A DNA stretch of 49,000 bases, from contig JAKUQR010000021.1 of assembly GCA_022450155.1 (NCBI GenBank), positions 1 through 49,000 of the forward strand, read 5' to 3'. Shown in pieces: positions 27,382 through 34,861 of this stretch (position 1 is the first letter of the stretch; every line of letters starts with the position of its first letter). The DNA comes from Gammaproteobacteria bacterium. GTDB taxonomy: Bacteria > Pseudomonadota > Gammaproteobacteria > Arenicellales > UBA868. A model generated the notes under the pieces. That model did not search any database, was not told the DNA's origin, and saw only the letters and a program-made list of their open reading frames with translations. The position numbers were made by a program, and so were the translations under genes.

Positions 27382-28347
27382 ATGGCAGAACATCATGGTA
27401 TCGGCTTCATCGGCCTCGGTAGCATTGGACAGCGTATGCTCGCTCAGGCCTGGAGTCATCCGCGGGTCCAACCTACCGTCGCCTGGGACCTAGCCGCAGA
27501 AAGATTAGCCCAAACAGTGGCCAACTCAGTTGGGTTGCGGGCTGCCGCGGACGTGAATAGCCTGATCAACGATGATGCGGTAGATGTGGTTTATATCGCA
27601 TCGCCACCCCTGACCCATGCAGCACATGCCAACGCTGCCCTCGAGTTCGGCAAACCGGTATTTTGCGAAAAACCCCTTGGAATCGACATCGCGACCAGCG
27701 AGGCCTTGGCAGCGCGTGCAACTGCCAGTGGCATTGCACACGGCGTTAACTTTATTTTCGCCTCTGCACATCCCACCACGCAGATCGAGCAGGCGCTGGC
27801 ACGGGCAGAACTCGGTGAAATCAAAGGTGCGGAAGCCCAGTTGCACCTACCGAATTGGGCGAGGCGGCGATATGCCGAGGCCCCTTGGCTAATGGAGTCC
27901 GATCAGGGTGGTTTTGTCCGCGAAGTACTTTCTCATTTCATTTACCTGACTGAGCGTCTGTTCGGGCCGGCCGTCGTCAACTATTCGCATTGCCGCCAAG
28001 GCCTTCGACATGGCAGCGCAATCACCGGCGTTGTTGCAGAACTCACCTGTGGTGATATCCCGATCAACATCCATGGCAGCACACTGGGCTGGGGTCCGGA
28101 CGTCTGCAATTACACAGTATGGGGCGAACACTGTTCGTACCGTGTGCACGATCTGCACGGATTGCAGGTCACTACCGGTGAGCGTTGGCTCGATTCAAAT
28201 ACCGCTGGCACCGATCCCGCAAATGACTGGCACCAACGACAATATGATCAACTTGCCGCAATGCTTGACGGCCAAACTCATACTTTGCCCGATTTTGCGG
28301 CAGGTCTATCGGTACAGAGACTGATCGAAGAGATATTGGCAGACTGA
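27382..28347 (+). CDS. Gfo/Idh/MocA family oxidoreductase
   Basis: A 321-residue NAD(P)-dependent dehydrogenase of the glucose-fructose oxidoreductase/inositol dehydrogenase family. The nucleotide-binding GFIGLGSIGQRM is at residues 8-19, and the family EKP motif is present (VFCEKPLGIDIATSEA, near 93-108). The C-terminal half contains WLMESDQGGFVREVLSHFIY, the substrate-side beta-sheet region. Its substrate could be a sugar, inositol or an amino-acid-derived compound; the neighbouring AA_synth protein gives no firm clue. A small open frame begins 4 bp after its stop. Confidence 0.9.
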   Translation: MAEHHGIGFIGLGSIGQRMLAQAWSHPRVQPTVAWDLAAERLAQTVANSVGLRAAADVNSLINDDAVDVVYIASPPLTHAAHANAALEFGKPVFCEKPLGIDIATSEALAARATASGIAHGVNFIFASAHPTTQIEQALARAELGEIKGAEAQLHLPNWARRRYAEAPWLMESDQGGFVREVLSHFIYLTERLFGPAVVNYSHCRQGLRHGSAITGVVAELTCGDIPINIHGSTLGWGPDVCNYTVWGEHCSYRVHDLHGLQVTTGERWLDSNTAGTDPANDWHQRQYDQLAAMLDGQTHTLPDFAAGLSVQRLIEEILAD

Positions 28348-28351
28348 TTCG

Positions 28352-28510
28352 ATGACCGGGACTGTTGTGGTGCTCTCAGAAAACCGCAGAAATCGAAGGG
28401 GGCCAAAATATCGCGGCCTCGAAATCGCGCTAACGCATCTGCAAGCTTACGAATTCCACCACGCGCAAACAGCGTCTGAGGAAGCCTTAGCGCTGGCGTC
28501 TCAGCCTTAA
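28352..28510 (+). CDS. Small hypothetical protein between dehydrogenase and AA_synth genes
   Basis: A 52-residue frame (MTGTVVVLSENRR...ALALASQP) starts 4 bp after the Gfo/Idh stop and ends 44 bp before the AA_synth start, so position suggests a member of the same operon. It has a basic N-terminal patch (NRRNRRGPKY) and a helical second half. No family recognised. It could instead be the N-terminus of a deleted protein. Confidence 0.42.
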   Translation: MTGTVVVLSENRRNRRGPKYRGLEIALTHLQAYEFHHAQTASEEALALASQP

Positions 28511-28554
28511 ATTGAACAAGTCAAATTTCAGACCGAACAAAGGAGATACCAATT

Positions 28555-29148
28555 ATGGAATTACGTAAAATTGCGATTTTTGTTGATGATATTCTTAGTG
28601 AAGGCGGCCGGAAACTCCCGTCGCCCACAAGGCGGGTTGCCGCGTGTGGGGTTATCAGAAATCCCTTCGCTGGCAAACCACCCATCGACGATTTTTCAGA
28701 GTTGGTTGATATCTCCGTGGATGCTGGGGAGGTGCTTACCCAGCGAGCCTTGGAGGCTCTGGGAGAAATTGAACCTCACGCCTACGGCAAAGGAGCGATT
28801 GTTGGCGCCGCAGGGGACCTGGAGCAGGGTGCTGCGATGATCCATGTCCGAGTTGGTCTGCCGATGCGCCGCCAAGCCGGCGGTGGACCTGCATTGATTC
28901 CGGGAAACGCTAAAGTTGGTCCAATGGGGGGGACTATCGACATCATTTTCGGTGGCATGGAGGATAGCTGGGACTATGACGCCATGGATGCCATGACGAT
29001 TTCGGTTTCGGACGCGCCCAAACCGGATGAAATCTTGCTTGTCATTGCGTTTCTTGGCGGCACACGTCCAAACGCTCGTATTAAGGGCAATCCGCCTGAA
29101 CAAGTGGCCGCATTTGTTGAGAAGCTTCGCGAGTCGGGAAGCAAGTAG
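28555..29148 (+). CDS. AA_synth (DUF1185) family protein
   Basis: A 197-residue member of the amino acid synthesis/DUF1185 family (PF06684). Recognisable parts are RKIAIFVDDILSEGGRK at the N-terminus, NPFAGKPPIDDFSEL near 37-51, EPHAYGKGAIVGAAGDLEQG near 72-91 and PLIPGN-like ALIPGNAKVGPMGGTIDIIF. AAAGGAGAT precedes the ATG. Homologues in catabolic operons lie beside amidohydrolases and transporters; the reaction is not established. Probably co-transcribed with the Gfo/Idh gene. Confidence 0.88.
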   Translation: MELRKIAIFVDDILSEGGRKLPSPTRRVAACGVIRNPFAGKPPIDDFSELVDISVDAGEVLTQRALEALGEIEPHAYGKGAIVGAAGDLEQGAAMIHVRVGLPMRRQAGGGPALIPGNAKVGPMGGTIDIIFGGMEDSWDYDAMDAMTISVSDAPKPDEILLVIAFLGGTRPNARIKGNPPEQVAAFVEKLRESGSK

Positions 29149-29424
29149 CAACCCCACCTGTCTCGCATACATGGGAATGACAGTTGAAGGAAAGCCCGCC
29201 TTGGGTCACTAAGAGACAAAAACGGCGAGACGGAATATGGTCCGTTGTGCGTCCGTCACCGTAAGTCAAAAGACGGCCCTTCCTGGAGACAGCAACATAC
29301 CTCTAGATTGGGTGACACCGCCACCTCTAGCTGATTACACCACTTTGTTTATGTGTGTGATATGGTGTTTATAGGCCCGATAGAGGCTGATCTAAATCAA
29401 CTTGTGGAGAAAGACAATGAAAAG

Positions 29425-29881
29425 ATGTTAATCGTAGTGCTAGGCATATTGGCTTTTCAGAGTGCTGCCTGGGCTGAGACTTGGGAAGACCGCGCCGCAA
29501 GGATAAGCTGCTTGGAGTGCTGATTTTACAGATGATCCCGCCTGTTGGAACCCACCTGTTGGATGGAACACCGAAAACCTATGGGTCGTAGATAAGGGGG
29601 ATCACGAAGCTTATTACGGGCTTGCCAACTGTTTTAGAGGCTGTGCGGAAAATGACACCTGTTACAAAGATAGTTGGCGGGATGAGGCTGCAGCGTCAAC
29701 GACATGTGATTTGCGGGGTATTGATCAATTCATAGTCATGTGTGCGCAAGAGGGTGCCACCTGCCCTGCGGGTAGCAGTGGGCCGCCATGGTGGAAAGCT
29801 ACAACGGCTTTAAAATCGATTAAACCGATAGGCGCCGGCGGTATGCCAGGGAAATTGTATGCCATGGCGTGGTGTGAATAG
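29425..29881 (+). pseudogene. Small secreted cysteine-rich protein with a broken frame
   Basis: ATG 29425 begins a signal peptide (MLIVVLGILAFQSAAWA) and continues ETWEDRAARISCLEC to an early TGA. One frame over, an open stretch from about 29506 to a TAG at 29879 reads ADFTDDPACWNPPVGW, NCFRGCAENDTCYKD and ends KLYAMAWCE, with eight cysteines in total. The two halves fit one ~150-residue exported protein if a single frame change occurs near 29500-29515. A second ATG at 29417 in another frame hints at a further change near the start. Family unknown. Confidence 0.5.
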
Positions 29882-29922
29882 ATAAACTAGAAATGCTGTG
29901 ATAAGGGCAGAGTTAGTAGTGT

Positions 29923-30372
29923 ATGGCTGATCACGAACATTACATGCGCATCGCGTTAGAGGAGGCGGAGCGAGGAGCAGCGGAAGGGAATGCTGCCGTG
30001 GGCTCGATTTTGGTCGGAGTGGAAAGGGTGGTGGCGCGCGGTCGCAATCTTGTGACTTCCACCTCCGATCCGACCGCTCATGCGGAAACGGTGGCGTTGC
30101 GTCATGCCGGCGAGCAGCTCGGTCATACTGATTTTTCGAAATTGACACTCTATACGACCTTTGAACCGTGCCCCATGTGTTGCGGTGCAATTTTGGCCAG
30201 CGGCGTGCACACATTAGTCATGGGCGCGCGTCATGATTTGACGAAAAGTCGTTGGGGAGCGTACACGGTAGAAACATTACTCGAGCTGACAAACAGAGCG
30301 GATCAGCTAATTGTAATTACCGGCATCTTAACGCAGGCATGTGCCGATGTTAGAAAGCTTGAAACAGAATGA
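29923..30372 (+). CDS. Nucleoside/cytidine-type deaminase
   Basis: A 149-residue zinc deaminase of the CDA/guanine deaminase/TadA superfamily. The zinc site is complete: H53-A-E55 (AHAETVAL) and P-C83-P-M-C86 (FEPCPMCCGAIL). The length and the ending (WGAYTVETLLELTNRADQL) differ from typical TadA, so a stand-alone nucleoside or guanine-type deaminase is more likely than tRNA editing. A purine-poor leader gives no obvious ribosome binding site. Single gene. Confidence 0.9.
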   Translation: MADHEHYMRIALEEAERGAAEGNAAVGSILVGVERVVARGRNLVTSTSDPTAHAETVALRHAGEQLGHTDFSKLTLYTTFEPCPMCCGAILASGVHTLVMGARHDLTKSRWGAYTVETLLELTNRADQLIVITGILTQACADVRKLETE

Positions 30373-30549
30373 TGGCAGAAAGGTTTACAGTTTTAGTGGG
30401 ATGTTGGGAATGAGAGGATAGATTTACGTTGCTACGATGACCAATGCTGTAACTAATGCCTTAGGGAATCGGGCAACAGCAGCCTATGAAGTTCCTGCTG
30501 TAACTACACCAACTGTAAGTATCGGCCTAAATGAGCTTCTCAGCACCCA

Positions 30550-31218
30550 CTAACTGGCGACATACACTTGCGTGTGCCACATCGGTGAGTCGCGGTCGAA
30601 GACACGCTTAAATCCACCCGCCTCGATAGATTCCTGGACGAGTCGAGGCTCATGCATGAAGCTGCGAAAGTCCGAGCGAAACAACCAAAAGCCAAAGTTC
30701 CAAATCTTATTGTAGATTTCGCCGAGCAAGTGCTTTCTCGGATAGGTAAGTGCGATAACGCGGCTGGTACAATCGAGAGTCGCGCGAATCAATTCCTTGG
30801 GGTCGGGATAGCAGCAAACCACTTTGTCCAAAACCGTTACGTCCACGCTGTCCAGCGACTCACTCATCTCGACGAAATCACCAAGCCGGTACTGCGTGCG
30901 CTGCTCTAATTCGTGCTCCTTGGCGCGGCTCTCGGCAAGTTGCAACATGCGCGGTGCGAGGTCGATGCCGGTGGCAGTCGAAGCCCCCTTCTCCAACAAC
31001 GTTTGGTGTAAAGCGCCCACACCGCAGCCTACTTCTAACAAGGTTAGACCATCGAGCCCCATCGATTCGAGTTCGCGCACAAGTTGCAGTTGGTTGTCAT
31101 CGAGCCCTTTGCGTCGGTATCGGCGCTCATAATGCTTCGACATCCAACCGAAGCACGTTTGAGCAGCGCCTATATGTCGTGAGCAACAGTTTATGCAGCC
31201 CTCCCGAATTTGGGCCAT
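30550..31218 (-). CDS. SAM-dependent methyltransferase
   Basis: A class I methyltransferase of about 222 residues if started at ATG 31218; an in-frame TTG at 31263 with AGGAG upstream is possible and adds 15 residues. The SAM-binding motif I is LLEVGCGVGALHQTL, followed by the acidic end of strand 2 in TGIDLAPRML. The N-terminal CINCCSRHIG... and YRRKGLDDNQ stretches are typical of a family annotated as magnesium-protoporphyrin O-methyltransferase-like, often small-molecule methyltransferases. Substrate unknown; isolated gene. Confidence 0.83.
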   Translation of the reverse strand: MAQIREGCINCCSRHIGAAQTCFGWMSKHYERRYRRKGLDDNQLQLVRELESMGLDGLTLLEVGCGVGALHQTLLEKGASTATGIDLAPRMLQLAESRAKEHELEQRTQYRLGDFVEMSESLDSVDVTVLDKVVCCYPDPKELIRATLDCTSRVIALTYPRKHLLGEIYNKIWNFGFWLFRSDFRSFMHEPRLVQESIEAGGFKRVFDRDSPMWHTQVYVAS

Positions 31219-31413
31219 AGACTTGCACAGCAGGATACCACGCCCGGAAATGGGCTGTTCCAACCAACGCCTGCGCTCCTAACGAGCTGCGAGCGAGGCT
31301 ATACGAGGATTTTGGGGATATACACAGCGTTGGATTTAAGAGTTGGTGGAGAACAAGGAATTTGGACCTGAGACTCCACGACTCAGACGACCAATGCTCC
31401 ACGATTCAGATTT

Positions 31414-31545
31414 CTAAGGCTCCACAGCCCATATTATGGCCAGTATTACTACGAAAGCTACGAATACGAATCCCGCACCACCGCCTATCCCTAGCACCCT
31501 TAAAACTGCGCTGCGTTTACACTTCGGATTCTTGTCTTCTGGCAT
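31414..31545 (-). CDS. Small single-pass membrane protein
   Basis: A 43-residue frame (MPEDKNPKCKR...IIWAVEP) with a basic N-terminus and one clear hydrophobic helix (GAGFVFVAFVVILAIIWAV). This arrangement predicts a cytoplasmic N-terminus and an inner-membrane helix. The ribosome binding site is weak, so the call rests on composition. The flanking stretches 31264-31413 and 31546-31711 show no gene. Confidence 0.4.
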   Translation of the reverse strand: MPEDKNPKCKRSAVLRVLGIGGGAGFVFVAFVVILAIIWAVEP

Positions 31546-31711
31546 AGCAGGAATCTAGCAGAACATCTCATTAGCAGGTGGTTAACCAGTTAACTCCATA
31601 AAGTCGCTAACTGGCGCACATCTTTACTCTGTTAGAAGTTAACTTTTAACGGTATTAATGATGTCCTATCCGCGCACCCTCACGCCTCAATATTCTTAGC
31701 CCTTCACCCAA

Positions 31712-31903
31712 TTACCGTTTCCGTCGTCTCCCTGACATAACTGGTGCTATTGTCCAACCCTGCTTGTAGATTGGGTCATCAGGTTTAGCCCAGCCACCGC
31801 TGACACGGCTCGCCTTGGCAACCTCTTCACCAGTATCCTCTGGTTGCGAGTCTGAATTCGGCGGTCTACCCGAAACTCTGGTTGTAATCGTCCAACCTCG
31901 CAC
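31712..31903 (-). CDS. Doubtful small frame with an internal GWTI...SGR repeat
   Basis: A GTG-started frame of 63 residues beginning 10 bp after the LLM gene. It contains GWTITTRVSGRPP near the start and GWTIAPVMSGRRR at the end, so the DNA carries a diverged ~40-bp repeat. It may be a small basic protein or a scrap of a repetitive one. No family recognised. Confidence 0.25.
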   Translation of the reverse strand: MRGWTITTRVSGRPPNSDSQPEDTGEEVAKASRVSGGWAKPDDPIYKQGWTIAPVMSGRRRKR

Positions 31904-31913
31904 TATTAACGAC

Positions 31914-32762
31914 TTAATTCATAAACGCAGTGTATTTGTCGAGCAGCGGTAAGACGACGTCGGCGCCCTCGGAAGGCAACGGCAAGATTCCCCGCAGTGC
32001 GCCGAGATCGGAATGGGCCTTCAGGTCCTCCGCGTTAGCCCCCCGCGCATAGTACATGCTCAACGCAATACTTGCAGGATCACGACCAATTTTGACGCAC
32101 GCATCCCTAATCTTGGTAAGCCCAGAGTCGATGCTATGCGCGCCGCCCAAAGGCAGCCAACCGTCACAGAACTCAGCAATGTGCGCCGCAGTTTTCGGCC
32201 CCACCGAGCCGCCCATCAGAATCGGCGGATGCGGTCGCTGCGTCGGCTTTGGCCAGGCCCAGCTTTTCTCGAACTCTATGTGTTCTCCTTGGTAGCTTGC
32301 CTCATCCTGCGTCCACAGTTCCTTCATCAATAGAACTTTTTCGCGTAGCAGCTCGCGTCGCTGGTTAAAGACAACACCATGATTGCGCATTTCTTCGACG
32401 CACCAGCCGTAACCAACACCCAATTCAAATCGACCGTTGGAAATCATGTCCACGCTCGCCACCTCTTTGGCCAGCCAGATGGGATCGCGTTGCGCAACAA
32501 GGGTAATACCTGTACCGAGACGAATTTTCTCAGTCACGGCGGCGCAGGCTGCGAGTCCGACAAACTGATCGTGTGCACGCCAATAAATTTCCGGAAGCGG
32601 TGGCGCACCCTTTCTGCCACCCCAAGGCGTCTCGCGACTGACGGGGATGTGACTGTGTTCGGGAAACCAGAGCGAATCGAATCCGCGCGCTTCAACTTCC
32701 TTTGCAAGCTGAATCGGCTGAATTGACTTGTCCGTTGGGAAGATCATGACTCCAATTTTCAC
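31914..32762 (-). CDS. LLM class F420-dependent-type oxidoreductase
   Basis: A 282-residue luciferase-like protein, closest in layout to the TIGR03619 group. Features are GFDSLWFPEHSHIPVSRE at about 29-46, RLGTGITLVAQRDPIWLAKE near 81-100, GRFELGVGYGWCVEE, and PPILMGGSVGPKTAAHIAE. Third LLM protein in the window and the only one on the minus strand. It may bind F420 or FMN; no partner reductase is seen. Two tiny membrane proteins lie upstream on the same strand. Confidence 0.9.
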   Translation of the reverse strand: MKIGVMIFPTDKSIQPIQLAKEVEARGFDSLWFPEHSHIPVSRETPWGGRKGAPPLPEIYWRAHDQFVGLAACAAVTEKIRLGTGITLVAQRDPIWLAKEVASVDMISNGRFELGVGYGWCVEEMRNHGVVFNQRRELLREKVLLMKELWTQDEASYQGEHIEFEKSWAWPKPTQRPHPPILMGGSVGPKTAAHIAEFCDGWLPLGGAHSIDSGLTKIRDACVKIGRDPASIALSMYYARGANAEDLKAHSDLGALRGILPLPSEGADVVLPLLDKYTAFMN

Positions 32763-32968
32763 GACATGCCTCCTTGTGCTGGGGCAGCTGGTTTTGATGC
32801 AACAAACGCAAACAGAGCAATGATCACGCTCAGTTGCTCAAACGATAACAGGATCGAATTCCTACAAGCGACATGCGATCCTACAGCGTGCCAGATAATT
32901 GTCAACGATGAAGCGCCGTTTGTGTCGCGCCTGGAGTCCTTGACGCTGAAGCTACCAGCCAGAGGTAT

Positions 32969-33091
32969 TTACTCGCCGTCAGCGTTCCAGTAGGCACGAA
33001 TAAACCGATAGATAAAAATGCCACAGTACACCACTGCTGCGCAGATCAAGATGCCGAAAACGGTTAACCAAATGACCCCCGCTACGTCCAT
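32969..33091 (-). CDS. Small membrane protein, second of a pair
   Basis: A 40-residue protein (MDVAGVIW...YWNADGE) dominated by one hydrophobic helix (VIWLTVFGILICAAVVYCGI) and a basic-aromatic end. GAGGA, inside the end of the preceding small gene, lies about 9 bases before its ATG, and only 4 bases separate the two genes, so the pair is almost certainly co-translated. Function unknown; such tiny proteins often accompany transporters or membrane enzymes. Confidence 0.55.
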   Translation of the reverse strand: MDVAGVIWLTVFGILICAAVVYCGIFIYRFIRAYWNADGE

Positions 33092-33095
33092 TTAG

Positions 33096-33212
33096 TCAGT
33101 CCTCTGCCGATTTCTCTTGTAGCCAACGAAGACCTTTGAACACAAATACCTTCCAGATAACCCAGACTATAACCAGAATGAGCAGTGGGAAAGTGAGCCA
33201 GAATGATTCCAT
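33096..33212 (-). CDS. Small membrane protein, first of a pair
   Basis: A 38-residue protein (MESFWLTF...EKSAED) with one membrane helix (LTFPLLILVIVWVIWKVFVF) followed by a short charged tail. The ribosome binding site is weak (GGCTGG). It and the next gene form a minus-strand pair about 200 bp upstream of the LLM gene at 31914 and could share its transcript. No homologue recognised. Confidence 0.55.
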   Translation of the reverse strand: MESFWLTFPLLILVIVWVIWKVFVFKGLRWLQEKSAED

Positions 33213-33264
33213 TACCAGCCGTCAGTCCATTCGCCTGTCACTATTTGTAACGTAAGCTATAACC

Positions 33265-33303
33265 TTAACCCAATCTCTCCACCAAATTCTCTGCTCTTAT
33301 TAT
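33265..33303 (-). pseudogene. Recombinase tail scrap (RAENLVERLG)
   Basis: The minus strand reads IIRAENLVERLG before a stop, nearly the same as the last residues of the clearer integrase remnant at 46369 ([11 protein letters not shown], stop). The DNA CTCCACCAAATTCTCTGCTC is shared with 46381 and, with changes, 34545. The scrap sits right before the EctC-like gene. Confidence 0.48.
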
Positions 33304-33329
33304 CTGCAACGACAACAAAGGAGGCAGTC

Positions 33330-34157
33330 ATGTTCATACGCTCGCTTAAAGATGTAAAGGACACCGACCGTTACAAGGTTATGCCGAGAAGCGCTACATA
33401 CACAGCGCGGTATCTGACCGCCGCTGATGGCATGGGTTTTTCATTGCACGTAAACCGGGGCGAAGCTATCCCACCCACGCAACTCTGGTACAAGAACCAT
33501 TGGGAAGCCAACTACCTAATTGGGGGTGTGATCAAGGTGACAGACATGACTAGTGGGCAGGAATGGGTGCTTGAGTCCGGTGATCTTTACCAGGTTGGTC
33601 CGAACGACCGGCATCTGTACGAAGTGCTGGAAGACGAACACCACTTAAGCATTTTCTGTCCTTCGCTACGGGGCGACGAAACCCATGATGAGGATGGCGC
33701 CTATTCCGCAAGTGGTCCGGTGCCGGTTACCGAGCAACGTATGTTCGTCAGACACATTGAACAGATGCGGGAAGCCGGTCGGGAAATGCTGGTTGCTAAC
33801 GGCCAGGCACGGGTAGTTCGCGCGCTAACCAAATCTGACGGCCTGGGTTTTAGCTTTTCCGATGTCAATTTTGCCGCCGGCGCAACAACTAAGCTGTGGT
33901 ACAAACACCATTGGGAAACCAACTACATCGTTTCGGGTACCGGCCAGGTTGAAGATCTGACAACCGGCGAATCCTGGAAGCTCGAACCCGATATGACCTA
34001 CAACGTCGGCCCAAAAGACCGGCACCAGTTGAGCGCGGAAACTGACCTGCACCTGGCCAGTGTTTTTTGTCCACCGCTCGAAGGAACTGAGCAACACGAT
34101 TCGGATGGCGCGCTTGAACCCAGCGGACCAGTTCCACCAGGACCTCCTGGTTACTGA
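33330..34157 (+). CDS. Tandem ectoine synthase-like (EctC) cupin protein
   Basis: A 275-residue protein made of two EctC-like cupin units, about 1-130 and 138-270. Each repeats the order seen in ectoine synthase: an R-x-L...TARYLTAADGMGFSLH-type start, WYKNHWEANY or WYKHHWETNY, and GP(N/K)DRH, then a FCPxLxGxExHDxDGA ending. The iron-binding residues of EctC (Glu57, Tyr85, His93) correspond to E59, Y87, H95 in unit 1 and E196, Y224, H232 in unit 2, with identical spacing. AAAGGAGG precedes the ATG. No ectA or ectB is nearby, so ectoine synthesis is unlikely; another cyclisation or lyase reaction is possible. Confidence 0.9.
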   Translation: MFIRSLKDVKDTDRYKVMPRSATYTARYLTAADGMGFSLHVNRGEAIPPTQLWYKNHWEANYLIGGVIKVTDMTSGQEWVLESGDLYQVGPNDRHLYEVLEDEHHLSIFCPSLRGDETHDEDGAYSASGPVPVTEQRMFVRHIEQMREAGREMLVANGQARVVRALTKSDGLGFSFSDVNFAAGATTKLWYKHHWETNYIVSGTGQVEDLTTGESWKLEPDMTYNVGPKDRHQLSAETDLHLASVFCPPLEGTEQHDSDGALEPSGPVPPGPPGY

Positions 34158-34172
34158 AATTTTCTGCCAAAA

Positions 34173-34538
34173 CTAAGCTGGTTCGTCCCAAATCTCGGTA
34201 GCGGTATCTACCACAAGCTGAAGCTTTGCGATCTGGTCGGATTCAGTAAGTTCAGTTCCAAGATCGGCACTTGCGAATCCGCACTGTGGGCTAAGGCATA
34301 GTCTCTCTAGGGGAACGAACGCTGCTGCTGCTTCGATCTGCCGGCAGAGAGCAGATCGGGACTCCATTAGAGGCGTCTTGGTGCTTATCAGGCCGAGCAC
34401 AACCAGTTTGTCTTTGGGTATAAATCGTAAGGGTTCAAACCCACCGGCACGCTCAGAATCATATTCTAGAAAGGATGCATCGACGTCTAGAGAATTGAAG
34501 ATTGTTTCAGCGACATGCTCGTAGCTTCCGGAACCCAT
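34173..34538 (-). pseudogene. C-terminal fragment of a MetE-like methionine synthase
   Basis: The frame encodes only the last ~120 residues of a cobalamin-independent methionine synthase-like protein: FLEYDSERAGGFEPLRFIP, KLVVLGLISTKTPLMESR and LCLSPQCGFAS, the last carrying the zinc-site cysteine. The N-terminal two-thirds is gone, and the break at about 34534-34540 coincides with a recombinase tail scrap. The remaining piece has no separate function that can be predicted. It converges on the EctC-like gene. Confidence 0.8.
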
Positions 34539-34587
34539 CCAATCTCCCTACCAAATCCTCTGCTCTTAGGTAGGTGTACTGCATCAA
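34534..34587 (-). pseudogene. Recombinase tail scrap (RAEDLVGRLD)
   Basis: Eighteen codons on the minus strand read LMQYTYLRAEDLVGRLDG, matching the tail [17 protein letters not shown] of the remnant at 46369, including the nucleophile tyrosine position. The stop is replaced by the junction with the MetE fragment, with which it overlaps by a few bases. The bases 34588-34861 that follow show no gene. Confidence 0.52.
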
Positions 34588-34861
34588 CGAACGGGGCACA
34601 CACAGGGCACAGTACCTTATTAAAATTCCGGGTAACCCTCTTCCATTTGGCTATCTAAAGAGGTAGTCTGAATCTACGGGAATAGGCTGTGTTTACAGAT
34701 GTTTCTTCATGACAAAGTGCGCCCTTATGGCGTGCTTCTGTTCATGATGATGGCGGCTTGGAGGCACTCATAATGCCGGGGTCGGTGGTTGACATATCTT
34801 AAACGGGTGTTCAGGTTAGGGTTTCTATTTTCGGATCACTGACACCCACAATTACACCCCC

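Noticed and set aside
33330-34157. Ectoine biosynthesis gene ectC
   Set aside because: No ectA, ectB or ectD nearby and the protein is a double-length tandem, so the standard function was not assigned.
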